Numbered from the stretch's first letter, positions 24,842 to 33,195 are shown. The stretch is 64,000 nt of DNA from an uncultured Lachnospiraceae bacterium (GCA_910587155.1 CAJULA010000001.1:46867-110866), one strand, 5' to 3'. The notes: a model not told the origin generated them from the letters alone. Translations and numbers: made by a program.

Positions 24842-26683
24842 ATGGCAAAGGCAGACAACAGGTTTCAGAAACGGCTGGAAAAGCATCATGACGAACTGCG
24901 CTGGCTCTATATGGAGCTCTATGACAATGCGGATATGTTTGCGGAATTGTGTACGGAAATGTATCATTACTATGAAGCACGCAAAGATGCGCTGAAAAAA
25001 AGCGATCAGGCCCGTGAAAAAAAGCCGGACTGGTATAAAAAGAATGATATGCTGGGCATGATGCTCTATATTGACAATTTTGCCGGGGACTTAGAGGGCG
25101 TACAGAAAAAACTCGATTATCTCATGGAGTGTCATGTGAACTATATCCATCTCATGCCTTTTCTCGATACCCCCAGGGGCCGGTCGGACGGCGGATATGC
25201 GGTATCCGACTTCAGGAAAGTGCAGGAACATCTGGGAACGATGGAAGATCTGGATGCCCTGGCGGAAGCCTGCCACGAAAAAGGACTGAATCTCTGTATG
25301 GATTTTGTCATGAATCATACTTCCGAGGACCACGAATGGGCCAGAAGGGCGAGAGCGGGTGAGGGGGAATATATGAGCCGTTATTTCTTCTTTGATAACG
25401 GAGAGATACCGGCACAGTATGAGCGGACGGTCCCCCAGGTATTTCCCACCACCGCGCCGGGCAATTTCACATGGATGGAAGATATCGGCTATCATGTGAT
25501 GACGACGTTCTATCCTTATCAGTGGGATTTGAATTATGGCAATCCCAGAGTGTTTAATGAGATGATGTACAATTTCCTTTATCTGGCCAATCAGGGGATT
25601 GACATTATCAGGCTGGATGCGGTTCCCTATATCTGGAAGGAGCTGGGAACATCATGCAGGAATCTGCGGCAGGTACATACCATTGTGCGCATGATGCGCA
25701 TGATCGGAGAGGTGGTGTGTCCGGGTGTACTGCTTCTTGGAGAGGTGGTGATGGAGCCGGAAAAGGTGGCGCCTTATTTTGGCACCGTGGAAAAGCCGGA
25801 ATGTCATATGCTTTATAATGTGACGACGATGGCGACTACCTGGAACAGTGTGGCGACAAGAGATGTCCGCCTGCTGCGGCTGCAGATGGATATTGTCAAC
25901 AGACTGCCGCGTGAGTATACATTCCTCAATTATCTGCGCTGCCATGATGACATTGGCTGGGGGCTGGATTACCGCTGGCTGATGCAGTTTGGCATCGGGG
26001 AGGTAAGTCACAAGAAATACCTCAATGATTTCCTGACGGGTCAGTATCCGGGATCTTTTGCCAGAGGAGAACTGTATAATTCCGATCCGGTATCGGGGGA
26101 TGCCAGACTTTGCGGGACGACCGCCTCTCTCTGCGGCATTGAAAAAGCGCTTTACGAAAAAGAGGAAGCGGCGCTGGAGCTGGCCATCCGCCTGGATCTG
26201 ATGCTGCATGCCTATATGTTCACGCAGTCCGGGATACCGGTCATCTACAGCGGAGATGAGATCGGCCAGGAAAATGATTATACCTATCATGAGGATGCGG
26301 AGAAACAGGCGGATTCCAGATACCTGCACAGAGGGCGGTTTCTCTGGGAGCAGGCGGAAAAAAGGAGAGAGGCCGGCACTGTGCAGGAGAGACTGTTTCA
26401 CGGGATCGGCAGGCTGGAAGAGATCAGGATGAGCCAGGAGGTATTTGACGCCGGTGCGGATGTGTGGACACTGGATACGTGGGACGATTCCGTCCTGGGG
26501 CTTGTGAGGACAAATGGCAGGGAGAAGCTGGTGGCACTCTTTAACTTCAGCGAATCTGCAAAGACTGCCTGGATCAACGAGGATGACGGATCCTATACCG
26601 ATCTGATCTCCGGAAAGCACAGGGAAGCAAAAGGTGTGGAACTGCCGGGTTATGGTATGTACTGGCTGCTGCGGGATGCCTGA
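24842..26683 (+). CDS. amylosucrase-like GH13 enzyme (GH13_4; sucrose hydrolase/transglucosidase)
   Basis: 613 residues, cytosolic, ATG 24842 with AGGAAAGGGTGAGG upstream. The GH13 barrel motifs are DFVMNHTS, IIRLDAVPYIWKELGT with nucleophile D259, LLGEVV with acid/base E301, and CHDDIGW with H368-D369. The stretch RLDAVPxIWKxxGTxCxNLxxVH is characteristic of amylosucrase and related sucrose hydrolases rather than ordinary amylases. The N-terminal ~90-residue helical region is also amylosucrase-like. Such enzymes cleave sucrose and either transfer glucose to a glucan or release it. With GH32 next door, the operon has two different ways to split sucrose. Exact reaction cannot be told by eye. 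Confidence 0.85.
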   Translation: MAKADNRFQKRLEKHHDELRWLYMELYDNADMFAELCTEMYHYYEARKDALKKSDQAREKKPDWYKKNDMLGMMLYIDNFAGDLEGVQKKLDYLMECHVNYIHLMPFLDTPRGRSDGGYAVSDFRKVQEHLGTMEDLDALAEACHEKGLNLCMDFVMNHTSEDHEWARRARAGEGEYMSRYFFFDNGEIPAQYERTVPQVFPTTAPGNFTWMEDIGYHVMTTFYPYQWDLNYGNPRVFNEMMYNFLYLANQGIDIIRLDAVPYIWKELGTSCRNLRQVHTIVRMMRMIGEVVCPGVLLLGEVVMEPEKVAPYFGTVEKPECHMLYNVTTMATTWNSVATRDVRLLRLQMDIVNRLPREYTFLNYLRCHDDIGWGLDYRWLMQFGIGEVSHKKYLNDFLTGQYPGSFARGELYNSDPVSGDARLCGTTASLCGIEKALYEKEEAALELAIRLDLMLHAYMFTQSGIPVIYSGDEIGQENDYTYHEDAEKQADSRYLHRGRFLWEQAEKRREAGTVQERLFHGIGRLEEIRMSQEVFDAGADVWTLDTWDDSVLGLVRTNGREKLVALFNFSESAKTAWINEDDGSYTDLISGKHREAKGVELPGYGMYWLLRDA

Positions 26684-26726
26684 ATCCCGGGCGATTGTCT
26701 GCGGCAGCGGGAAGAGCGGGGTTTTT

Positions 26727-27452
26727 ATGGACAGAGAAGGGATACGGCTGAACAAATACCTGGCGCAGTGCGGTGTATGCTCCAGACGGGATGCGGACCG
26801 GCTGACCGGCGCCGGGCGGGTGAGCCTTAACGGCCGGTGTGCCGATAAGGGGAGCAGAGTATACCCGGGCGATCTTGTGGCAGTGGACGGAAAGGTGCTG
26901 GCCGGCCGCAGGGAAACGGTAGTGCTGGCGTACTATAAGCCGGTGGGTGTCACCTGCACGGAGCGGGACAGATATGCGGACCGGATCGTGACAAAAGAAA
27001 TCGGCTATCCGGTGCGCGTCACCTATGCCGGGCGGCTGGATAAGGATTCGGAAGGGCTTTTGCTTCTGAGCAATGACGGCGATCTGATCCAGCGGATGAT
27101 GAAGGGAAGCGGCGGGCATGAAAAGGAATATGCGGTGCGGATCAGACAGGAAGTCACGCAGGCATTTCTGGACCGGATGGCGGCCGGGATCATGCTCCCT
27201 GAGCTGCATGTAAAAACCCGCCCGTGCAGAGTCATAAAAAAAGGGAATGATACGTTTCATATCATACTCACACAGGGGCTGAACAGGCAGATCAGACGGA
27301 TGTGCCGGGCGCTGTCGGTGGATGTGGTCTCTCTGAAGCGGATCAGAGTGATGAACATTACGCTGGACGGACTGCGCCCGGGCGCATACCGCATCGTACA
27401 GGGAGAAGAATTAAAGACCCTGCATCGGGAAGCAGAGACTACGCGGACATAA
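26727..27452 (+). CDS. RsuA/RluF-family pseudouridine synthase
   Basis: 241 residues from ATG 26727 (MDREGIRLNKYLAQCG), with AGAGCGGGG upstream. An earlier in-frame ATG at 26676 overlaps the GH13 stop and adds unconserved residues. An N-terminal S4 domain (RLNKYLAQCGVCSRRDADRL) is followed by the catalytic motif GRLDKDSEGLLLL, whose Asp is the nucleophile, and by LTQGLNRQIRRMCRAL near the C-terminus, which resembles RluF (23S rRNA position 2604 in E. coli). It modifies rRNA uridine to pseudouridine; the exact site is inferred. It ends 23 bases before the ligA start. Confidence 0.87.
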   Translation: MDREGIRLNKYLAQCGVCSRRDADRLTGAGRVSLNGRCADKGSRVYPGDLVAVDGKVLAGRRETVVLAYYKPVGVTCTERDRYADRIVTKEIGYPVRVTYAGRLDKDSEGLLLLSNDGDLIQRMMKGSGGHEKEYAVRIRQEVTQAFLDRMAAGIMLPELHVKTRPCRVIKKGNDTFHIILTQGLNRQIRRMCRALSVDVVSLKRIRVMNITLDGLRPGAYRIVQGEELKTLHREAETTRT

Positions 27453-27475
27453 ATCCGGAAAGGCAGGCAGAGCAG

Positions 27476-29485
27476 ATGGAATGGTTGGGACAGGCAGAAG
27501 AAAAAAAGGCACAAAGGACAGCGGAGGATGCGCTGGTATCGGAGATGAAAAAGCTGGCAGAGCGTCTGCGGGAAGCGTCCGCCGCCTATTATGCACAGGA
27601 TGAGGAGATCATGAGCAATCTGGAATATGACAGGCTTTATGAGCGGCTGGAAGAGCTGGAGCGTGAGACGGGGGTTATCCTGGCAGGCAGTCCTACCATA
27701 CATGTGGGGTATGAGGCGGTGGATGAGCTGCCCAAAGAGAGGCATGAGAGTCCCATGCTCTCTCTGGACAAGACGAAGGAGAGGGAAGCCCTGCGGGAAT
27801 TTTTAAAGGGCAGCAGAGGCATGATGAGCTGGAAGCTGGACGGCCTGACCATTGTGCTGCATTACCGGGACGGCAGTCTGGAACGGGCGGTGACGCGGGG
27901 AAACGGGGAAGTGGGCGAGATCGTGACCAATAATGCCAGAGTCTTTCGGAATATCCCTCTTAAGATCGCTTATCGGGGTGAACTGGTGCTGCGCGGTGAG
28001 GCGGTGATCACCTATTCTGATTTTGAAAAGATCAACCGGGAGATGGGAGAGGCGGACGCCAGATATAAAAATCCCAGAAATCTTTGCAGCGGCTCTGTCC
28101 GGCAGCTGAACAATAAAGTGACTGCTGCCAGACGGGTACGTTTTTATGCTTTTTCCCTTGTGCGGGCAGACGGCGTGGAGTTTCAGAATTCCAGGGAAAA
28201 GCAGATGCTTTTTCTGCGTGAACAGGGATTTGATATCGTGGACTACCGCATGGTGACGGAAGAGAATGTGACGGATGCGGTTTCGGCGTTTGAGAGGGAG
28301 ATCCGCGGATATGACGTTCCGTCGGACGGTCTGGTGCTGACGCTTGATGATCTGGAACACAGCCGTCTGCTGGGGGCGACGGCCAAGTTCCCACGGGATT
28401 CGATTGCTTTTAAATGGGCGGATGAACAGGCCGTCACCACTTTGCGGGAAGTGGAGTGGAGCGCCAGCCGTACCGGGCTGATCAATCCGGTGGCTGTATT
28501 TGAACCGGTGGAACTGGAAGGGACTACCGTCAGCAGGGCTTCCGTACACAATGTGAGCATAGTCAGAGCGCTTAAACTGGGGGTGGGTGATCAGATCACC
28601 GTGTATAAGGCCAATATGATCATCCCGCAGATTGCGGACAATCTCACACAAAGCGCTACCATAGAGCCGCCTGCCCGCTGTCCGGTATGCGGCGGCGCCA
28701 CGGCAGTGCGCAAAACCGGCGAGGTGGAGACCCTGTACTGTGTCAATGCGGACTGTGATGCGAAAAAAATCAAGTCGTTTACGCTGTTTGCCAGCCGGGA
28801 TGCCATGAATATTGACGGTCTGTCCGAAGCCACACTGGAAAAGTTTATCGCCAGAGGACTGATTCATCACTACGCGGATATGTTTCATCTGGAGGAGCAT
28901 CGTGATATCATTGTGGAAATGGAAGGATTTGGAGAGCGGTCTTATCAGAAACTGACAGAGAGCATTGAGCGGGCCAGAGATACGACGCTTCCCAGACTGA
29001 TCTACAGCCTGGGGATTGAAAACATCGGCCTGGCAAATGCCAAAGTGATATGCCGGGCGTTTTCCTATGACCTGGAGGAGATGATGTGTGCGGATGTGGA
29101 ACAGCTTGACGAGATCGACGGCATTGGCAGTGTAATCGCCGCCTCCTTCCACGATTATTTCGCGGATGAGAAAAAGAAAAAAGAGCTTTGCCTTCTGCTT
29201 CCCGAACTGCGTATTGCCCGGGAAGCGGTGCCGGAGCATGAGATGACCCTGCAGGGCATGGTAATCGTCATAACCGGCAGCCTGCAGCTTTTTGAAAACA
29301 GAAACGCTCTGAAAGAAGAGATCGAAAAGCGGGGCGGCAAAGTGACGGGAAGCGTCAGTGCAAAGACGACGATACTGATCAACAATGATACCCGGTCTGC
29401 GTCCTCCAAAAATAAGAAAGCCCGGGAACTGAATATTCCGGTCATCAGTGAGGCGGAGTTCAGACAGCGGTATCTGCAGATGTAA
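27476..29485 (+). CDS. ligA: NAD-dependent DNA ligase
   Basis: 669 residues from ATG 27476. A longer frame upstream lies inside the pseudouridine synthase gene and is not used. Domain order is a short Ia region (AAYYAQDEEIMSNLEYDRL), an adenylation domain with active-site Lys120 in KLDG, an OB fold, a four-Cys zinc finger (CPVC...CVNADC, about residues 402-425), helix-hairpin-helix repeats and a C-terminal BRCT domain (MVIVITGSLQLFENR). The enzyme seals nicks during replication and repair using NAD. The adenylation motif reads KLDGLTIVLHY instead of the more common KxDGxAI, a form I recall from other Lachnospiraceae ligases. Confidence 0.95.
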   Translation: MEWLGQAEEKKAQRTAEDALVSEMKKLAERLREASAAYYAQDEEIMSNLEYDRLYERLEELERETGVILAGSPTIHVGYEAVDELPKERHESPMLSLDKTKEREALREFLKGSRGMMSWKLDGLTIVLHYRDGSLERAVTRGNGEVGEIVTNNARVFRNIPLKIAYRGELVLRGEAVITYSDFEKINREMGEADARYKNPRNLCSGSVRQLNNKVTAARRVRFYAFSLVRADGVEFQNSREKQMLFLREQGFDIVDYRMVTEENVTDAVSAFEREIRGYDVPSDGLVLTLDDLEHSRLLGATAKFPRDSIAFKWADEQAVTTLREVEWSASRTGLINPVAVFEPVELEGTTVSRASVHNVSIVRALKLGVGDQITVYKANMIIPQIADNLTQSATIEPPARCPVCGGATAVRKTGEVETLYCVNADCDAKKIKSFTLFASRDAMNIDGLSEATLEKFIARGLIHHYADMFHLEEHRDIIVEMEGFGERSYQKLTESIERARDTTLPRLIYSLGIENIGLANAKVICRAFSYDLEEMMCADVEQLDEIDGIGSVIAASFHDYFADEKKKKELCLLLPELRIAREAVPEHEMTLQGMVIVITGSLQLFENRNALKEEIEKRGGKVTGSVSAKTTILINNDTRSASSKNKKARELNIPVISEAEFRQRYLQM

Positions 29486-29499
29486 AGAGAGGGAAACCT

Positions 29500-30417
29500 A
29501 TGCCGATCAAAGTACAGAACAATCTTCCGGCCAAAGAAATACTGGAAAATGAAAATATCTTTGTGATGGATGAAAACCGTTCCGTTCATCAGGACATCCG
29601 TCCGCTGCAGATCTGTATCCTGAATCTGATGCCCATCAAGCAGGACACGGAGCTGCAGCTCCTGCGGGCTCTTTCCAATACTCCCCTGCAGATCAATATT
29701 ACCTTTATGAAAATGAACAGTCATGTATCGCTGCATACGCCGCTGACACATCTGAATAATTTTTATCATACGTTTGATGAGCTGCGCGGGCATAAGTTCG
29801 ACGGTATGATTATTACCGGTGCGCCTGTGGAGCAGATCGACTTTGAAGAAGTGGATTACTGGGATGAACTCTGTGAGATCATGGACTGGACCGGGAGTCA
29901 TGTCACCTCGACCTTTCATATCTGCTGGGGAGCACAGGCCGGCCTCTATCATCATTTTGGGATCCGCAAGCATCTGCTGACCGAAAAACTCTTCGGCCTG
30001 TTTGAGCATAAGGTAATGAACCGCAGGGTGCCGCTTGTGCGGGGCTTTGACGATATCTTTCTGGCTCCTCACAGCCGCCATACGGCAGTGTCCCGGGAAG
30101 ACATTCGTCAATGCGGCGCCCTGCTCGTTCTGGCGGAATCCGAAAAAGCCGGCGTTTATCTCTGCATGACAGAGGGCGGCCGGCAGATATTTGTCATGGG
30201 TCATCCGGAATACGACAGAGTGACTCTGCATGATGAGTATATGCGTGATAAGGACAAAGGCCTGGCTATTGCACTGCCGGAAAACTATTATACAGATGAT
30301 GACTGTATGGTGCGTCCGTGCCTGCAATGGCGCGCCCACTGCAACATGCTCTATTCCAACTGGCTAAACTATTACGTCTACCAGATGACACCATTCGATT
30401 TGGAGAAGATGGGGTAG
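29500..30417 (+). CDS. metA: homoserine O-acetyltransferase (MetA family)
   Basis: 305 residues, 15 bases after ligA. The class-I-glutaminase-like fold has the catalytic Cys142 in HICWGAQAG, and the FEEVDYW and MGHPEYDR motifs of MetA. Position 111 is Glu (GAPVEQ). In this family Glu111 goes with acetyl-CoA use and Gly111, as in E. coli, with succinyl-CoA. It therefore most likely acetylates homoserine, the first committed step towards methionine. No S-adenosylmethionine riboswitch is visible, because the gene follows ligA directly. No sulfhydrylase gene is nearby. Confidence 0.94.
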   Translation: MPIKVQNNLPAKEILENENIFVMDENRSVHQDIRPLQICILNLMPIKQDTELQLLRALSNTPLQINITFMKMNSHVSLHTPLTHLNNFYHTFDELRGHKFDGMIITGAPVEQIDFEEVDYWDELCEIMDWTGSHVTSTFHICWGAQAGLYHHFGIRKHLLTEKLFGLFEHKVMNRRVPLVRGFDDIFLAPHSRHTAVSREDIRQCGALLVLAESEKAGVYLCMTEGGRQIFVMGHPEYDRVTLHDEYMRDKDKGLAIALPENYYTDDDCMVRPCLQWRAHCNMLYSNWLNYYVYQMTPFDLEKMG

Positions 30418-30426
30418 GAAATATTG

Positions 30427-30454
30427 TAAACTTTTTCCTGCTTCTGTCCGATAT
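30427..30454 (+). promoter_or_regulatory. possible sigma-28 (flagellar/chemotaxis) promoter
   Basis: TAAA (30427-30430), 16 bases, TCCGATAT (30447-30454). The SigD/FliA consensus is TAAA, about 15 bases, GCCGATA(T/A), so this is one base longer and has T for the first G. It lies 122 bases before the gene at 30576. Confidence 0.4.
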
Positions 30455-30575
30455 ATAAGATAGCAGGGATGTGTCCGCCGCGCCCCACAGTGCAAAGAGT
30501 CTGCGTGGTGAGGTAAGGCGATTTGTGGCAGAATGGGACGATAGGATCTGATTAAAATCAAGGAGGATAAAAAGG

Positions 30576-31328
30576 ATGAACGGAATCAACGGATACCATG
30601 TGTATCAGAGCAGCAGTTACAGCAGGGCAGCATCTTATACGAAGCCGCAGGAGAGGACCCCGGCGGGGAATGCTGCGCGGAGCCAGGATAAGGTGGAAGA
30701 TGTCTATGGCGGCAATCCAAGAGGCGCATCGGCGCTGAGCGATGATGCAAAAGATATGCTGGAGCGTCTGAAAAAGAAATACGGCAATATGGACTTTATG
30801 GTAGCCAATTATGACAGTGAGGAAGAAGCACAGAAATATCTGGCCGGAGGCACGAAGGAATACAGCGTGCTGCTTGAGCCGGAAGTACTGGAAGAGATGG
30901 CTGCTGATAAGGATGCGGAAAAGAAATATACCGGCCTGATTGACGACGCCACCACCAAACTGGCTGACATGAAGTCAGAACTGGAGGAAGAAGACGGCGT
31001 GAAGCGGATGGGTGTGACGATCGGCAAGGACGGCAGCACCTCTTATTTTGCAGAGCTGGAAAAATCCGGGGAGAAACAGAAAGAACGGATCGAAAAATCC
31101 AGGGCGGAAAAAAAGGAAAAAGCCGCAAAAGACAAAAAGGTTGCAGAGAAAAAAGCGGAGGAGGAACGGCTTCAGGGCACGGGAGACTATGCCGGGAAGA
31201 CAAAAAGTACCATGGTCAGAGCCGATTCCGCGCAGGAACTGCTGGACAAAATCAGAAATGTGGACTGGGACTCCATCCCATACAGACAAAGAGAGAGCAT
31301 CGGAGGCATTATAGACTTTGGTGCATAA
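30576..31328 (+). CDS. charged protein of unknown function (possibly DUF6033 family)
   Basis: 250 residues, preceded by a strong CAAGGAGGATAAAAAGG. No signal peptide or membrane segment. The N-terminus is Ser/Tyr-rich (MNGINGYHVYQSSSYSRAAS), the middle has SDDAKDMLERLKKKYGNMDFMVANY, and residues about 165-205 are a Lys/Glu-rich coiled-coil-like run. The C-terminus ends with WDSIPYRQRESIGGIIDFG. From memory this resembles a Lachnospiraceae family of unknown role (DUF6033), but that label is not firm. A sigma-28-like promoter upstream raises a possible link to motility or chemotaxis, though no flagellar gene is in the window. Confidence 0.7.
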   Translation: MNGINGYHVYQSSSYSRAASYTKPQERTPAGNAARSQDKVEDVYGGNPRGASALSDDAKDMLERLKKKYGNMDFMVANYDSEEEAQKYLAGGTKEYSVLLEPEVLEEMAADKDAEKKYTGLIDDATTKLADMKSELEEEDGVKRMGVTIGKDGSTSYFAELEKSGEKQKERIEKSRAEKKEKAAKDKKVAEKKAEEERLQGTGDYAGKTKSTMVRADSAQELLDKIRNVDWDSIPYRQRESIGGIIDFGA

Positions 31329-31332
31329 CAGA

Positions 31333-31358
31333 TCACCCCGTCGCCTGCGGCGGGGTGA
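31333..31358. terminator. GC-rich hairpin between convergent genes
   Basis: TCACCCCG (31333-31340) pairs with CGGGGTGA (31351-31358) around a further foldable TCGCCTGCGG. It lies 5 bases after one gene and 9 bases before the stop of the convergent one. No clear T-run follows on either strand, so termination strength is uncertain. Confidence 0.55.
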
Positions 31359-31366
31359 CTGACTGT

Positions 31367-31990
31367 TTATGTGATACCGCTAAAGGTTTGCTGGGCCTGC
31401 TCCCAGTTGACGACGGAAAACCAGTCGTTAATATAATCTTTGCGCATGTTGTAATACTGCAGATAATAGGCATGTTCCCATACATCAATACTGAGGATGG
31501 GCCGCTCACCGGTCAGGAGCAGTGTCCCCTGATTGTCGGTGGTGCGGAAGGCCAGCTTTCCGTCTTCATCCAGTACCAGCCAGGCGTAGCCGGAGCCGAA
31601 TACGGAAAGGGCGGCAGTGGTGAACAGATCGCGGAAGTTGCGAAAACACCCGAACTGCCATTCGATCTGATCGGCCAGACTGCCGGCCAGCGGCGTATCA
31701 TTATTTTTTCTGAGGTTGGAAAAATAGAAGATATGGTTGTACGCACCGCCTGCGTTATGCAGAACACAGTCGCATACCTGGGCAGGCATATTTTCTGCAT
31801 AACAGATCAGCTGTTCCAGAGAAAAAGACTGATATTCCGGATATTTCTCCAGGATCTGATTGAGATTGTCGATATATGTCTGCAGAAATCCGTTGCGGTG
31901 CAGCTCCATGGTTTTCCTGCTGATGTAAGGCTCCATGGAATTGTAGGCATAGGGTAGGGGCGGGTTGACAAAGGGATAATGTTCGTTCAA
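31367..31990 (-). CDS. atypical Fe/Mn superoxide dismutase
   Basis: 207 residues from a TTG start at 31990, preceded by GGGGGA. The metal ligands align: H31 (TMELH), H86 (AYNH), D169 and H173 (DVWEHAYY). Y39 and Q154 of the second shell are also present. However, the usual HHxKHH stretch is HRNGFL, so the gateway His (H30 in E. coli SodA) is Phe35, and GGHxNH reads GGAYNH. The fold and metal site look intact, but substrate entry or proton delivery may differ. It lies downstream of a DtxR-type regulator on the same strand and beside the ferrous-iron uptake genes, which fits iron and oxidative-stress control. Activity is inferred. Confidence 0.85.
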   Translation of the reverse strand: MNEHYPFVNPPLPYAYNSMEPYISRKTMELHRNGFLQTYIDNLNQILEKYPEYQSFSLEQLICYAENMPAQVCDCVLHNAGGAYNHIFYFSNLRKNNDTPLAGSLADQIEWQFGCFRNFRDLFTTAALSVFGSGYAWLVLDEDGKLAFRTTDNQGTLLLTGERPILSIDVWEHAYYLQYYNMRKDYINDWFSVVNWEQAQQTFSGIT

Positions 31991-32045
31991 GTAAGTAATC
32001 CCCCAGGCTGTTTACTATGCAGTATATGCGCAAAAAGAGAAATGG

Positions 32046-32414
32046 CTATTGCCCGCCATGTACATATCGCTTGATGGCGTCAAAACTCTCCCGGCTGATT
32101 ACATGCTCCATTCTGCAGGCATCTTCGGCGGCGATTTTTGCCGGCACACTGAGAGAGATAAGCCAGTTGGTGAGAAATTCATGTCTTTCATAGATCATTT
32201 CCGCAATTTCCCTGCCGGTATCCGTCAGATAGATAAATCCGGCATCCGTTACGGTGATCTGTTCTTTTTCCCGCAGATGTTTCATCGCCACGCTGACGCT
32301 GGATTTTTTGAAATTCAGTTCCGTTGCCACATCCACTGACCGGACGACAGGCAGCCGTCTGCTGAGAATCAGTATGGTTTCCAGATAATTTTCTGCGGAT
32401 TCATTGTAATTCAT
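32046..32414 (-). CDS. DtxR/IdeR-type iron-dependent repressor, short form
   Basis: 122 residues from the ATG ending at 32414, which has AAGGAGAAAGC upstream; longer in-frame starts lack ribosome sites. N-terminal winged helix-turn-helix (RSVDVATELNFKKSSVSVAMKHL) and a dimerisation domain with C100, E103 and H104 in ACRMEHVIS. Cys at this place matches iron-type DtxR/IdeR rather than MntR, which has Glu. The C-terminal SH3-like domain is absent. Divergent from feoA-feoA-feoB, whose promoter carries a palindrome that fits a DtxR site, so it probably represses iron uptake when iron is plentiful. It may also co-transcribe with the superoxide dismutase 55 bases downstream. Confidence 0.88.
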   Translation of the reverse strand: MNYNESAENYLETILILSRRLPVVRSVDVATELNFKKSSVSVAMKHLREKEQITVTDAGFIYLTDTGREIAEMIYERHEFLTNWLISLSVPAKIAAEDACRMEHVISRESFDAIKRYVHGGQ

Positions 32415-32561
32415 AAGCTTTCTCCTTGCTTCGTGGCAGCATGATTTATCGAGTGCCGGACCGACACGCATTCCCGTATGCTTTCTACTGATTGTATCAT
32501 AAACATGTCCTGATTTCCATAAAAAATACGAATGTGCAGCTATAATTTTCTTCATTGGTTC

Positions 32562-32593
32562 TTGACAGCTAATGAAAGTTAGTTTATACTAAC
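32562..32593 (+). promoter_or_regulatory. feo promoter with overlapping DtxR-like operator
   Basis: TTGACA (32562-32567), 17 bases, TATACT (32585-32590). The palindrome GTTAGTTTATACTAAC (32578-32593) covers the -10 box, so a bound regulator would exclude RNA polymerase. The regulator gene is divergent, and a similar motif recurs before feoB. Confidence 0.8.
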
Positions 32594-32640
32594 ATAAAAG
32601 AAAACGAATGAGACAGATAGCACATAAAGGAGGTTTTACT

Positions 32641-32850
32641 ATGCCGTTGTCGATGATGAAGTGTGGAGAACCAGGTATTATCAAGAAAATCGGCGGCAGG
32701 GATGATACCAGAAGATTTCTGGAAAATCTGGGATTTGTTGCCGGAGGTACGGTGACTGTTGTATCTGACATCGGGGGAAACGTGATCGTCAATGTAAAGG
32801 ATGCAAGAGTTGCCATCGGGAGAGATATGGCGAATAAGATTCTTGTATAG
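32641..32850 (+). CDS. feoA: FeoA-type SH3-like ferrous iron transport protein
   Basis: 69 residues from ATG 32641 with AAAGGAGGTTTTACT upstream. Small beta-barrel typical of FeoA: CGEPGIIKKIGGRDDTRRFLENLGFVAGG, then VVSDIGGNVIVNVKDARVAIGRDMA. FeoA is thought to bind the cytoplasmic part of FeoB and adjust its activity. First gene of an iron-uptake operon under the promoter/operator just upstream. A second, different FeoA gene follows 14 bases later. Confidence 0.9.
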   Translation: MPLSMMKCGEPGIIKKIGGRDDTRRFLENLGFVAGGTVTVVSDIGGNVIVNVKDARVAIGRDMANKILV

Positions 32851-32864
32851 AAAGAGGAGGCATT

Positions 32865-33086
32865 ATGAAAAGTTTAAAAGAGGTGGCATGCGGCCAGAGC
32901 GTGACTGTAAAGCGGCTGGAGGGAACGGGTCCGGTGAAGCGACGGATTATGGATATGGGGATTACCAAAGGGGTGTCTGTCTATGTGCGCAAGGTGGCTC
33001 CGTTTGGCGATCCGGTGGAAGTGACGGTGCGGGGGTATGAGCTTTCCCTGCGGAAAGCGGATGCGGAAATGATACAGGTGGAGTGA
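32865..33086 (+). CDS. feoA: second FeoA-type protein
   Basis: 73 residues, preceded by AAAGAGGAGGCATT. FeoA fold: VKRLEGTGPVKRRIMDMGITKGVSVYVRKVAPFGDP, with a basic tail ending ADAEMIQVE. It is clearly diverged from the first copy (RRIMDMGI against RRFLENLGF), so the pair is an old duplication or a two-component regulator set. Probably a FeoB partner at the membrane. Confidence 0.9.
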   Translation: MKSLKEVACGQSVTVKRLEGTGPVKRRIMDMGITKGVSVYVRKVAPFGDPVEVTVRGYELSLRKADAEMIQVE

Positions 33087-33123
33087 TCCGCTGCGATGTC
33101 GAAGCATTTTTTTTCATCATATG

Positions 33124-33137
33124 TTAGTTATGGCTAA
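33124..33137. promoter_or_regulatory. possible second DtxR-like site before feoB
   Basis: TTAGTTATGGCTAA has the same TTAG-N6-CTAA outline as the operator at the feo promoter. It lies 59 bases before the feoB start, in the gap after the second feoA. No clear -10/-35 pair accompanies it, so it may be a chance match or an internal control site. Confidence 0.4.
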
Positions 33138-33195
33138 TAAAGATAAGTTTAAACAAACAAAATCAAGGAATGCAGAACATGAGGAGGAGACAGAG

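Noticed and set aside
27803..29239. Open frame of 478 codons antisense to ligA
   Set aside because: Fully inside ligA, no family motif, composition typical of a shadow frame.
29486..29499. S-adenosylmethionine riboswitch or T-box before metA
   Set aside because: Only 14 bases separate ligA from metA, leaving no room for such an element.
31355..31957. Plus-strand frame of 200 codons opposite the superoxide dismutase
   Set aside because: The dismutase motifs on the minus strand are unmistakable; the plus frame has no ribosome site.
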